Source of the DNA: Devosia sp. XK-2
Lineage (GTDB): Bacteria > Pseudomonadota > Alphaproteobacteria > Rhizobiales > Devosiaceae
Length of the DNA stretch: 64,000 nt
Direction of reading: 5' to 3'
Assembly: GCF_037113415.1 (NCBI RefSeq)
Contig: NZ_CP146608.1
Location: forward strand, 1,756,501-1,820,500
In this document: piece by piece, positions 43,364 to 51,828 of the stretch
How positions within the stretch are numbered: position 1 is the first letter of the stretch
Layout of the letters: every line of letters begins with the position of its first letter
Translations under genes and position numbers: made by a program
Notes under the pieces: generated by a model
Seen by the model: only the letters and a program-made list of their open reading frames with translations
Database searches by the model: none
What the model was told of the DNA's origin: nothing

Positions 43364-45985
43364 ATGGCGACCAAAAGAATGCTGGTGGATGCCATCCACC
43401 CGGAAGAAACACGGATTGTCGTTACCGCCGGTAACCGGCTCGAGGAGTTCGACTTCGAATCGGCGACCCGCCGCCAATTGCGGGGCAATATCTACCTCGC
43501 GAAAGTCACGCGGGTTGAGCCAAGCTTGCAGGCGGCCTTTGTCGAATATGGCGGCAATCGCCACGGCTTCCTTGCCTTCTCCGAAATCCATCCCGACTAT
43601 TATCAGATCCCCGTGGCCGACCGCGAAGCCCTGCTGCGCGACGAAGAACACGAGGACGATCACCACGACGAGGCCGACGAGACCGTCTCGGTGCCCGAAG
43701 GCGTAGCCGAAACCGAGGCCGAGGCCGATCCGCAGGAACCCGGCGACGAAAGCCATATCGAGCAGGCGCCTGCCAATAGCGAGCCGGTGGAATCCATCGG
43801 CGGCGGCGATGCGCTCGAAGAAGTGCCCGAACGCCGCCGTTCCAGCCAGCAGCGCCGTCATCAGTATAAAATCCAGGAAGTTATCAAGCGCCGCCAGGTC
43901 ATGCTGGTGCAGGTCGTCAAGGAAGAGCGCGGCAACAAGGGCGCTGCGCTGACCACCTACCTGTCCCTGGCCGGTCGCTATTCGGTGCTGATGCCCAACA
44001 CCGCCCGCGGCGGCGGCATTTCGCGCAAGATCACCAATGCTGCCGATCGCAAGCGTTTGAAGGAAATCACTGCCGACCTGGAAGTGCCCCAGGGCATGGG
44101 CGTCATCCTGCGCACGGCCGGTGCCTCGCGCACCAAGGCCGAGGTCAAGCGTGACTTCGAATATCTGATGCGCCTGTGGGAAAGCGTCCGCACACTGACG
44201 CTGGAAAGCCAGGCACCTTGCCTCGTTTACGAGGAAGGCTCGCTGATCAAGCGGACCATCCGCGACCTTTACAACAAGGACATCGACGAAGTCCTCGTGG
44301 CCGGCGACAATGCCTATCGCGAGGCCAAGGACTTCATGAAGATGATCATGCCGTCCCACGCCAAGAACGTGAAACCCTATGGGGAGGAGCAGCCGCTCTT
44401 TTCCAAGTTCGGCGTCGAGAACCAGCTCGACCAGATGTTCTCGCCCACGGTCACCCTGCCCTCTGGCGGCTATATCGTCATCAACCCGACCGAAGCGCTC
44501 GTCTCCATCGACGTGAATTCGGGCCGCTCCACCAAGGAGCACAATATCGAGGACACCGCCCTCCAGACCAATCTGGAAGCGGCCGAGGAAGTCGCCCGCC
44601 AGCTCCGCCTGCGCGATCTGGCCGGCCTGATCGTCATCGACTTCATCGACATGATGGAAAACCGGTCCAATCGGGCCGTTGAACGCAAGCTCAAGGATTG
44701 CCTCAAGGACGATCGCGCCCGCATCCAGGTTGGCCGCATCAGCCATTTCGGCCTGATGGAAATGAGCCGCCAGCGTATCCGCTTTGGCGTCGTTGAGAGT
44801 TCCACCCACAAATGCCCGGTCTGCGAGGGCACGGGTCTGGTACGCTCCACGGAAAGCCTGGCGCTGATGATCATGCGCCATATCGAAGATCACGTACTGC
44901 GCAAGCAGGGCCAGTCGATCAATGTCCGCGTGCCGGTCGAAGTGGCGCTCTATATCCTCAACTACAAGCGCGAAACCCTCTCGCAGCTTGAAATGCGTAA
45001 CAATCTCTCCATCACCATCACCGCCGACGGCAAGATGACGGGGCACCAGTTTGCCATCGAAAAGGGCGAGGCCCGTGTCTCCTCCTATGCCGATCAGCGT
45101 ACGGCCGCCCATGTGCGTGTCGATAGCGCTGTGATTGAAGACGCGGCTGAAGAGGATGAAGTCGAGGAAGCTGAAGAGACCGAGTCCCGCGCCGCCGACG
45201 CCAGCGATGGCGAAGGTTCCAGCCGCCGGCGCCGGCGTCGCCGCCGCCGTGGAGGTCGCAACGGAGACCAGCCAAGCCAGCAGGCGGCTGAGACCGGTGC
45301 CGGCCAGGACGGCGACGAAGAAGGCGATGCCGACGGCGATGAAAGCGAAGGCGGCAGCGACGCCGACGCCCGCCAGGCGGTCGAGGGCGATAGCGATGGC
45401 GAAACCCGCCGTCGGCGCCGTCGGGGCCGTCGTGGGGGCCGCCGCAATCGTCGTGATCAGAACGGCGAAGACACCGTTGATGCCGAAACGCCCGAGGCAG
45501 CAGTCTCCGCACCGGAAGATGCGGTTGTCGAGCATGTCGAGCTGAACACCGAAGAAGCGCCTGCGGCCGACGAAAAGACGGTCGAGAAGCCCAAGCGGAC
45601 CCGTCGCAAGAAGGTTACGGAAACCGAAGAATCGGCACCCGCGGAAGCTGCGCCGGTAGAGGCGGTCGCGGAAGAGCCCCCGGCCGCCGAAAAGCCCAAG
45701 CGCAAGCCGCGTGCACGTAAAAAGGCAGGGCCCGCCGAGGCAGCAGCAGAAACGGCCGTCCAGGAAGCGGTGCCGGCATCGGTCCCAGCGGTCGAGGATG
45801 CTCCTGCCGAAGAAAAGAAGCCGACACGTGCCAAGCGCGTGAAAAAGGACCTGCCGCCCGAGGGCGTGGTTGTCACCTCCAGTGCCGCTCCGGCCGAAGA
45901 GACAGCCGAACCGACCGAAGGTGAGGCAGAGCCGGAAAAGAAAAAGAAGGTCGGCTGGTGGCAGCGCCGCCTCGGTCTTGGCTAG
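43364..45985 (+). CDS. rne: Ribonuclease E
   Basis: RNase E is the main endoribonuclease for mRNA decay and rRNA/tRNA processing and the scaffold of the degradosome. The 873-residue protein begins MATKRMLVDAIHPEETRIVV, with the S1 domain (residues 35-200) interrupted by an acidic insertion (DEEHEDDHHDEADET and onward). The catalytic core includes VSIDVNSGRSTKEHNIEDTA, with the metal Asp, and the zinc-link CPVC in THKCPVCEGTG. From about residue 590 the tail is disordered, with Arg-rich RNA-binding blocks (RRRRRRRRGGRNGD-like) between acidic stretches, and it ends KKKVGWWQRRLGLG. A GGAG precedes the ATG at 43364. Confidence 0.97.
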   Translation: MATKRMLVDAIHPEETRIVVTAGNRLEEFDFESATRRQLRGNIYLAKVTRVEPSLQAAFVEYGGNRHGFLAFSEIHPDYYQIPVADREALLRDEEHEDDHHDEADETVSVPEGVAETEAEADPQEPGDESHIEQAPANSEPVESIGGGDALEEVPERRRSSQQRRHQYKIQEVIKRRQVMLVQVVKEERGNKGAALTTYLSLAGRYSVLMPNTARGGGISRKITNAADRKRLKEITADLEVPQGMGVILRTAGASRTKAEVKRDFEYLMRLWESVRTLTLESQAPCLVYEEGSLIKRTIRDLYNKDIDEVLVAGDNAYREAKDFMKMIMPSHAKNVKPYGEEQPLFSKFGVENQLDQMFSPTVTLPSGGYIVINPTEALVSIDVNSGRSTKEHNIEDTALQTNLEAAEEVARQLRLRDLAGLIVIDFIDMMENRSNRAVERKLKDCLKDDRARIQVGRISHFGLMEMSRQRIRFGVVESSTHKCPVCEGTGLVRSTESLALMIMRHIEDHVLRKQGQSINVRVPVEVALYILNYKRETLSQLEMRNNLSITITADGKMTGHQFAIEKGEARVSSYADQRTAAHVRVDSAVIEDAAEEDEVEEAEETESRAADASDGEGSSRRRRRRRRRGGRNGDQPSQQAAETGAGQDGDEEGDADGDESEGGSDADARQAVEGDSDGETRRRRRRGRRGGRRNRRDQNGEDTVDAETPEAAVSAPEDAVVEHVELNTEEAPAADEKTVEKPKRTRRKKVTETEESAPAEAAPVEAVAEEPPAAEKPKRKPRARKKAGPAEAAAETAVQEAVPASVPAVEDAPAEEKKPTRAKRVKKDLPPEGVVVTSSAAPAEETAEPTEGEAEPEKKKKVGWWQRRLGLG

Positions 45986-46040
45986 AGCGCGTCCGGTAGC
46001 AGACAGAGGCCTGAAGCCGGTTTGGCTCCGAAGAATGAAG

Positions 46041-46064
46041 AAGGGCGGTCTTTCGACCGCCCTT
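46041..46064. terminator. Bidirectional terminator between rne and acetyltransferase
   Basis: A perfect 10-base stem (AAGGGCGGTC / GACCGCCCTT) has loop TTTC, 55 bases after the rne stop and 17 bases after the minus-strand stop. The plus strand continues ACTGTTTCT. The minus strand continues CTTCATTCTTCGG. Confidence 0.85.
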
Positions 46065-46080
46065 ACTGTTTCTGGGTCGG

Positions 46081-46581
46081 CTATCGCGGATAGCGGAAAA
46101 CCACATCCTCGGGGTCCTGCTTGGCCGCCATGTCGTCCCTGACGCCGCCAAGCCGAGCCGAAACGGCCATGGACTTGCTATTTCTCGGATGGAAATAGCT
46201 CACCAGCGTTTCAAGTCCCAGGTCCTCAAAGGCCCATGCCTTCAACGCCGCGCCCGCTTCGCTGGCATAGCCATGGCCCTCAAACCCTTCATAGAGCAGC
46301 CAGCCAAGCTCCTTTTCGGGGAATAGCGGACCATGATTGATCCCGACCTGTCCCACGCAGACACGACTATCAATCAGATCGATCATCAGCGCGCCATGGC
46401 CGAATAGCTCCCACATGGCCAAATCGCTGGTGAACATGCCCCAGGCCTCGCGCTCGCCATAAGGCCCGCCCATGAACACGGCCCGCTTGGACCGCATCAG
46501 CGCGGCATAGCCGGGCCAGTCGGAGAGGGCCGGCGCACGCAGCACCAATCGTTCCGTATGAAGGGTCGGAATAGAGACCAA
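46081..46581 (-). CDS. GNAT family N-acetyltransferase, RimJ-like
   Basis: The 166-residue product belongs to the RimJ/RimL-like Acetyltransf_3 group, which acetylates protein N-termini or small molecules. It shows the start IPTLHTERLVLRAPALSD, the segment WLLYEGFEGHGYASEAGAAL with the Q/G-x-G-x-A CoA loop, and the end YFHPRNSKSMAVSARLGG. The start is TTG at 46581, supported by a GGGAGG site 5 bases upstream that lies in the end of the aminotransferase gene. The gap to that gene is one base, so they are a coupled pair. Confidence 0.88.
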   Translation of the reverse strand: MVSIPTLHTERLVLRAPALSDWPGYAALMRSKRAVFMGGPYGEREAWGMFTSDLAMWELFGHGALMIDLIDSRVCVGQVGINHGPLFPEKELGWLLYEGFEGHGYASEAGAALKAWAFEDLGLETLVSYFHPRNSKSMAVSARLGGVRDDMAAKQDPEDVVFRYPR

Positions 46582-46582
46582 T

Positions 46583-47734
46583 CTATCCTCCCGCCTCTAG
46601 GAAACCGCGCATCCGCTCAAGCGCTTCCTCGACCGTCCGCTGCGTCCCAGCGTAGCTGAACCGCACATAGCCGTTTCCGTCGGTTCGGTCGAAGTCCACG
46701 CCCGGCGTGGCGGCCACGCCGGCGCGGTCCAGCATGGTCAGGCAAAAATCCATGGCATCATTGGAGAATTTGCCTATGCCGGCATAGGCGTAGAAGGCCC
46801 CGTCGCTGTCATGGGGCAAGTCGAAGCCCAGTTCACGCAGCCCCTGCCCCAACAAGACGCGGTTCCGCGCATAGGCGGCCTTCTGTGCCTCGGCATAATC
46901 ACGCTCCCTCAAGGCGACGGTCGCCGCAATCTGGCTCAGCGTCGGGGCGGAGATGAACAGGTTCTGCTGCAAAATTTCGGCGCGGCGGATCAGGTCTTCA
47001 GGCAATACCATCCAGCCGATGCGCCACCCGGTCATGCAGTAATATTTCGAGAAGCTGTTGATGATTATCGCATCGCGCGTCAGCTCCAATGCGCTGACCG
47101 AGGGGCCACGATAGTCCAGCCCGTGATAGATCTCGTCGGAAATGAACGTCACCCCCAACCGGGCGCAAGTTGCGACGATGTCGGCCAATTGTTCACGGTC
47201 CACCGCCGCGCCGGTCGGATTGGCCGGGCTGGCGAATAGCAGCCCCTCAAAGGGCTGTTTCGCATGCGCAGCGGCAATCTGGGCGCCAGTCAGTCGCCAG
47301 TCATTGGCCGCGCCCACCGGAATTTCTGCGATCCGGAAGCCGAGGCCCAGAATGGTGTTTACATAGGCCGGATAGCCGGGCCGGGTTACCGCGATCCGCG
47401 CTCCAGGCCGGAATGCTGTGTGAAAAGCCAGGATGAACCCCGCCGACGACCCCATCGTCGCGACGATCAGATCCGGATCGATAGCGACCGCATATTGTTG
47501 TTCATAATGGCAGGCCAGGCCCCGCCTCAGGCTGTCGAGTCCCTTGGCATTGGTATAGCCCTGCGGCTCCGGCAGCGCTTGCGCCACCGCTTCCAGCACC
47601 CGCGGCGCCGGCGGCGCCCCCGGCTCACCCACTTCCAGGCGGCAAATGCCGCGTCCTTGCCCCTCAAGTGACTTGGCGCGCTTAAGAATATCCATCGCGA
47701 AAAAGGGCAATAGCCCATCGGCAGAATTGGTCAT
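46583..47734 (-). CDS. Class I/II pyridoxal-phosphate aminotransferase
   Basis: The 383-residue product is a fold-type I aminotransferase (AspC/ArAT-like subgroup). The PLP lysine is in INSFSKYYCMTGWRIGWMVL (about residue 230). SPANPTGAAVDREQ provides the Asn that contacts the cofactor ring region, and FISDEIYHGLDY the Asp that binds the pyridine nitrogen. Near the C-terminus, NGYVRFSYAG has the substrate-carboxylate Arg. The amino acid specificity is not clear. The ATG at 47734 is preceded by GGAG. It is followed after one base by an acetyltransferase gene. Confidence 0.92.
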   Translation of the reverse strand: MTNSADGLLPFFAMDILKRAKSLEGQGRGICRLEVGEPGAPPAPRVLEAVAQALPEPQGYTNAKGLDSLRRGLACHYEQQYAVAIDPDLIVATMGSSAGFILAFHTAFRPGARIAVTRPGYPAYVNTILGLGFRIAEIPVGAANDWRLTGAQIAAAHAKQPFEGLLFASPANPTGAAVDREQLADIVATCARLGVTFISDEIYHGLDYRGPSVSALELTRDAIIINSFSKYYCMTGWRIGWMVLPEDLIRRAEILQQNLFISAPTLSQIAATVALRERDYAEAQKAAYARNRVLLGQGLRELGFDLPHDSDGAFYAYAGIGKFSNDAMDFCLTMLDRAGVAATPGVDFDRTDGNGYVRFSYAGTQRTVEEALERMRGFLEAGG

Positions 47735-47884
47735 GCGCGCTCCGTCTTTGCTTTCGGAGGTAACCCGAACCGCGCTGGCGCTCAACTAGAATTGACCCGC
47801 GCGGAAAGACCGCCGCAAGCCGTGGGTGCTACGCTCGCCCATGTCTGCTAGACAACAGCCAACCGACTCGCCTGGAGCACCTCA

Positions 47885-48745
47885 ATGAATCGCCTCGCCA
47901 TCGTTCTGGCCGCTATCGCCGGTATTCTCGCCGGTGCCCTGGGCTACAGTCTCTTCAGTCAGCCAGGGCAGGAAACCGATATTGCCGCGGTAAGGGCCAT
48001 AGCCGAGCAGGTCTATGAGGAAAGGTCCGCGCTCGCGGCCGCCGCGCCCCAAAAAATGGACACCGCCGCCATCGACCCGGCCGTTCTCAATCCGATGATC
48101 GAGCAATTCCTGCTTAACGACCCCAAAGTGCTTCAGCGCGTCTCGACCGCGCTCGAGGAAACGCTGCGCGCCGAAGAGGCCGTAAGGTCGGAAACGGCCC
48201 TGAGCGAGTTCCACGACCAGATTTTCAATGCGCCGGGCCAGGTCGTGCTGGGCAATCCAGACGGCGACGTCACGCTGGTGGAATTCTTCGACTACAATTG
48301 CGGCTATTGCCGTGCAGCTCTTCCGGACATGGCGGCGCTACTGGCCGAGGATCCCAACCTTAAGATAGTTCTCAAGGAATTCCCAATCCTCTCCAACGAA
48401 TCCATAGACGCCGCGCGCATCGCTGTTCTGGTGGGCGAAAGTGATGCAAACTATTGGGATTTTCATTCGGCGCTTTTCACCAGTCGCGGCAAGGTCGACA
48501 AGGCGATGGCGCTCGCCGCCGCTCAGGACCTCGGCCTGTCACCCGTCGAACTGGAACTGCAGATGGGTGAGCCGCGCGTCGCCCAAACTATTCAGGCCTC
48601 TTACGAAATTGCCCAGGCGCTCGGCATTACCGGCACCCCCACCTATATTATCGGCAATGAGATCATTCCTGGTGCTATCGGCGCCGACGAGCTGCGCGCC
48701 CGCATTGCCGATATGCGCGCCTGCGGCAAGACGCGGTGTAGCTGA
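47885..48745 (+). CDS. DsbA family thiol-disulfide oxidoreductase (ScsC/BdbD-like)
   Basis: The 286-residue periplasmic or membrane-anchored protein has an N-terminal hydrophobic helix (residues 4-22), then a helical segment of about 90 residues that resembles the oligomerisation stalk of ScsC-type proteins. The thioredoxin fold carries Cys139-Gly-Tyr-Cys142 in FFDYNCGYCRAALPDM and the cis-Pro in ITGTPTYIIGNEII. It probably catalyses oxidation or isomerisation of disulfides in secreted proteins. GGAG precedes the ATG at 47885. It is followed by aroQ after 80 bases on the same strand. Confidence 0.92.
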   Translation: MNRLAIVLAAIAGILAGALGYSLFSQPGQETDIAAVRAIAEQVYEERSALAAAAPQKMDTAAIDPAVLNPMIEQFLLNDPKVLQRVSTALEETLRAEEAVRSETALSEFHDQIFNAPGQVVLGNPDGDVTLVEFFDYNCGYCRAALPDMAALLAEDPNLKIVLKEFPILSNESIDAARIAVLVGESDANYWDFHSALFTSRGKVDKAMALAAAQDLGLSPVELELQMGEPRVAQTIQASYEIAQALGITGTPTYIIGNEIIPGAIGADELRARIADMRACGKTRCS

Positions 48746-48827
48746 GCGGTCTCGTCTAGCCTTTTCAGTGCATTTCGTGTAACCGCCCTTGCGCCGGCCG
48801 AAAGGGCCGGTGCACAAGGCATGGATC

Positions 48828-49265
48828 ATGACAAAGCGCGTTCTCGTCCTCAACGGCCCGAACCTCAACCTGCTCGGCACACGCGAGCCGGGGACCTATG
48901 GCGCCGAAACACTCAAGGACATTGAGACGCTGTGCAAATCGACCGCCGAGGAACTGGGTTTGAGCCTGGATTTCCGGCAGTCCAACCACGAAGGTGAGCT
49001 GGTCACCTGGATTCAGGACGCCCGCAAGACGGCCGACGGTATCCTGATCAATCCTGCCGCATATTCGCACACATCCGTTGCCATACACGATGCCCTCAGG
49101 GCCGTGAGCCTGCCGGTAGCCGAAGTGCATCTGACCAATATCCATCAGCGCGAGGCCTTTCGGCACCATTCCTATGTGTCCACAGTGGCCTTTGGCGTCA
49201 TTTGCGGCTTTGGCTCGCTTGGATATAGACTGGCCCTCATGGCCTTGGCCGATAAACTCAAATAA
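48828..49265 (+). CDS. aroQ: 3-Dehydroquinate dehydratase, type II
   Basis: AroQ dehydrates 3-dehydroquinate to 3-dehydroshikimate in the shikimate pathway. The 145-residue product is the dodecameric type II enzyme. It has [20 protein letters not shown] with the catalytic Arg/Tyr loop, [36 protein letters not shown] and [19 protein letters not shown] with the active His. It stands 33 bases upstream of accB. The aroQ-accB-accC order is conserved in alphaproteobacteria. The ATG at 48828 is used because the family starts there. Confidence 0.97.
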   Translation: MTKRVLVLNGPNLNLLGTREPGTYGAETLKDIETLCKSTAEELGLSLDFRQSNHEGELVTWIQDARKTADGILINPAAYSHTSVAIHDALRAVSLPVAEVHLTNIHQREAFRHHSYVSTVAFGVICGFGSLGYRLALMALADKLK

Positions 49266-49298
49266 CGCTTCACAACGGGAAGCCGGGAGACCGACAGA

Positions 49299-49799
49299 AT
49301 GACCAAGTCATCGGTGGATCAGGATCTGATCCGCGCTATTGCCGAACTGCTCAACAAGGAAAACCTTGCCGAGATCGAGATCGAGCAAGAAGATCTAAGG
49401 GTCCGCGTCACCCGCTCCTATCCGGTCGAGGCGCCAGCCTATGCACCGGCACCGATGCAGTATATGGCGCCGCAGGCTGCCCCCTCGGCCCCCGCAGCTC
49501 CTAGCGCGCCGGCCGGCTCCGTTCCTGCGGCAGCGCCAGCAGCTGCCGAAGACCTTGCGTCCAATCCCGGCACCCTGACGTCCCCCATGGTCGGCACCGC
49601 CTATCGCTCGCCAGAACCTGGCAAGCCGCCCTTCGTGGATGTCGGCACCAAGGTTTCCGAAGGTCAGACCGTTCTCATCATCGAAGCGATGAAGACTATG
49701 AACCAGATTCCGGCGCATCGCTCGGGCACCGTTACCCGCATTCTCGTGGACGATGCTCAGCCGGTTGAATATGGCGAGCCGCTCGTCGTCATCGAGTAA
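49299..49799 (+). CDS. accB: Biotin carboxyl carrier protein of acetyl-CoA carboxylase
   Basis: AccB carries biotin between biotin carboxylase and carboxyltransferase in the first step of fatty acid synthesis. The 166-residue product has an N-terminal helix, a Pro/Ala-rich flexible linker (about residues 42-85) and the biotinyl domain with [20 protein letters not shown] and the biotin lysine in [14 protein letters not shown]. The residue after the lysine is Thr instead of the common Met or Leu, as is usual in Hyphomicrobiales. accC follows after 10 bases. Confidence 0.97.
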   Translation: MTKSSVDQDLIRAIAELLNKENLAEIEIEQEDLRVRVTRSYPVEAPAYAPAPMQYMAPQAAPSAPAAPSAPAGSVPAAAPAAAEDLASNPGTLTSPMVGTAYRSPEPGKPPFVDVGTKVSEGQTVLIIEAMKTMNQIPAHRSGTVTRILVDDAQPVEYGEPLVVIE

Positions 49800-49809
49800 G
49801 GGGACGACC

Positions 49810-51156
49810 ATGTTCCATAAGGTTCTGATCGCCAATCGCGGCGAAATTGCCCTGCGTATTCTGCGCGCCTGCAAAGAAATGGGCATCCAGACGGTGGCCG
49901 TGCATTCCACGGCCGACGCCAATGCCATGCATGTGCGCCTGGCCGATGAGAGCGTCTGTATCGGCCCCAATGCCGCCAAGGACAGCTACCTCAATATCCC
50001 GTCCATCATGGCCGCCTGCGAAATCACTGGCGCCGATGCGGTACACCCTGGCTATGGCTTCCTGTCCGAGAATGCGCGCTTCGCCAAGATTCTGACTGAG
50101 CACAATGTGACCTTTATCGGTCCCTCTGCGCATCACATCGAGATCATGGGCGACAAGATAACGGCCAAGAAGACGGCTGTGGAACTAGGCATTCCGGTTG
50201 TCCCCGGCTCAGATGGCGCCGTGGAAACCGAGGACGATGCCAAGCGCACCGCCAAGGATATCGGCTATCCTGTGCTGATCAAGGCCACCGCCGGCGGTGG
50301 CGGCCGCGGCATGAAGGTAGCCAAGACCGAAAAGGACCTGATTGAGGCCTGGTCCACGGCTCGCACCGAGGCCAAGGCAGCCTTTGGCAATCCCTCGGTC
50401 TATATGGAAAAATATCTTGGCAAGCCGCGCCATATCGAGGTGCAGGTACTTGGTGACGGCCAGGGCAATGCCGTGCACCTAGGGGTGCGCGACTGCTCTT
50501 TGCAGCGCCGCCACCAGAAGGTCTGGGAAGAAGCCGGCGGCCCCACCATTTCGCCCAAGGAACGGGACGAGATCGGTGAGATCTGTGCTGCTGCCATGCG
50601 GAAGCTGAAATATTCCGGCGCCGGCACCATTGAGTTCCTCTATGAAAATGGCGAGTTCTATTTCATCGAAATGAACACCCGCCTGCAGGTGGAGCACCCC
50701 GTCACCGAGCGCATCACCGGCATCGACATCGTCTATGAGCAGATCAAGGTCGCCTCGGGCGAGAAGCTCTCGATGACCCAGGATCAGGTGCAGTTCTACG
50801 GCCACGCCATCGAAGTGCGCATCAATGCCGAGGACCCGCAGACTTTTGCACCCTCGCCCGGCACGATCACCTTCTATCACCCCGCCGGCGGTGTGGGCGT
50901 CCGCGTCGACTCGGCGGTCTATCAGGGCTACAAAATCCCCCCCTATTACGATTCCCTGATCGGCAAGCTGATCGTTTACGGCCGCACCCGCGAAGAATGT
51001 TTGAAGCGCCTCAGCCGCGCTGTGGACGAATTCGTGGTCGATGGGGTCAAAACCACCCTGCCTCTGTTCCAGCGTCTCATCAAGGAGCCGGACATTCTCG
51101 CGGGCAATTACGACATCCACTGGCTGGAAAAATTCCTGGCCGCGAACAAGGTATAG
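49810..51156 (+). CDS. accC: Biotin carboxylase subunit of acetyl-CoA carboxylase
   Basis: AccC carboxylates the biotin of AccB with ATP and bicarbonate. The 448-residue product begins MFHKVLIANRGEIALRILRA and has the ATP-grasp glycine loop KATAGGGGRGMKVAK, EKYLGKPRHIEVQVLGDGQG, CSLQRRHQKVWEEAGG, the metal Glu in YFIEMNTRLQVEHPVTE and the C-terminal KLIVYGRTREECLKRL. The ATG at 49810 follows a GGGG site. An upstream frame within accB is not used. A strong terminator follows the stop. Confidence 0.97.
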   Translation: MFHKVLIANRGEIALRILRACKEMGIQTVAVHSTADANAMHVRLADESVCIGPNAAKDSYLNIPSIMAACEITGADAVHPGYGFLSENARFAKILTEHNVTFIGPSAHHIEIMGDKITAKKTAVELGIPVVPGSDGAVETEDDAKRTAKDIGYPVLIKATAGGGGRGMKVAKTEKDLIEAWSTARTEAKAAFGNPSVYMEKYLGKPRHIEVQVLGDGQGNAVHLGVRDCSLQRRHQKVWEEAGGPTISPKERDEIGEICAAAMRKLKYSGAGTIEFLYENGEFYFIEMNTRLQVEHPVTERITGIDIVYEQIKVASGEKLSMTQDQVQFYGHAIEVRINAEDPQTFAPSPGTITFYHPAGGVGVRVDSAVYQGYKIPPYYDSLIGKLIVYGRTREECLKRLSRAVDEFVVDGVKTTLPLFQRLIKEPDILAGNYDIHWLEKFLAANKV

Positions 51157-51161
51157 TATTG

Positions 51162-51190
51162 AGGGGCGCGAAGGCGCCCCTTATCTTTTT
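51162..51190 (+). terminator. Intrinsic terminator of the aroQ-accB-accC operon
   Basis: An 8-base stem (AGGGGCGC / GCGCCCCT) with loop GAAG is followed by TATCTTTTT. It begins 6 bases after the accC stop and ends only 6 bases before the aat start codon. Confidence 0.88.
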
Positions 51191-51195
51191 GACAC

Positions 51196-51828
51196 ATGGC
51201 CCGCCAATCCGATCCCTTCGCCGTAGAAATCACACCCGAGTTGATAGTGCGCGCCTATCGCGCCGGTATCTTTCCTATGGCCGAGGATGCCGCTGACACG
51301 GACCTGTTTTGGGTCAGCCCGGACCTGCGTGGCATCATGCCCCTCGATAGCTTCCACGCCAGCAAGAGCTTGCGCAAAGCCATGCGCAAATCGGGCTGGA
51401 CCATTCGCGTCGATACCGATTGGGAGGGCATTATCGAAGGATGTGCCACGGCCGGCAGTGATCGGCAGACCACCTGGATCAATGGCACCATCCGCGCCGT
51501 CTATGGCGAGCTCTTTCGCCGTGGTGTCGCCCACACGGTGGAGATTTGGGATAAGGCAGAGCTTGTCGGTGGCCTCTATGGTCTGTCCATCGGCGCGGCT
51601 TTTTTCGGCGAATCCATGTTTCATCGTCGCACCGACGCCTCCAAGATGGCCATGGCCCATCTGGTGGAGCGTTTGAATGCTGGCGGCTATGAACTCCTCG
51701 ATACCCAATTCCTCACTGATCACCTTGCCTCGCTCGGGGGCATAGAGATAACACGGGCCGATTATGAAGATCGGCTAGGCCTTGCCCTGGAAAAGCAGGG
51801 AGACTGGCAGGCCTGGGACCACCGATGA
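51196..51828 (+). CDS. aat: Leucyl/phenylalanyl-tRNA-protein transferase
   Basis: Aat adds Leu or Phe to proteins with N-terminal Lys or Arg, creating N-degrons that ClpS recognises. The 210-residue product has ITPELIVRAYRAGIFPMAED, WVSPDLRGIMPLDSFHASKS, the pocket region GVAHTVEIWDKAELVGGLYG and SIGAAFFGESMFHRRTDASK, then LLDTQFLTDHLASLGGIEIT. The ATG at 51196 fits family starts. Directly before it is the T-tract of a terminator, with no recognisable ribosome site. It is coupled to the next gene by ATGA. Confidence 0.96.
   Translation: MARQSDPFAVEITPELIVRAYRAGIFPMAEDAADTDLFWVSPDLRGIMPLDSFHASKSLRKAMRKSGWTIRVDTDWEGIIEGCATAGSDRQTTWINGTIRAVYGELFRRGVAHTVEIWDKAELVGGLYGLSIGAAFFGESMFHRRTDASKMAMAHLVERLNAGGYELLDTQFLTDHLASLGGIEITRADYEDRLGLALEKQGDWQAWDHR

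Noticed and set aside
43064..45535. Open frame of 823 codons on the minus strand opposite rne
   Set aside because: It is the antisense image of the rne repeats (Arg/Glu codons read as Ala/Phe/Val). rne is complete and in the right frame.
49299..49799. AccB biotin motif EAMKTMN with Thr after the biotin lysine as a possible defect
   Set aside because: This variant is normal in Hyphomicrobiales; the lysine and flanking residues are intact.
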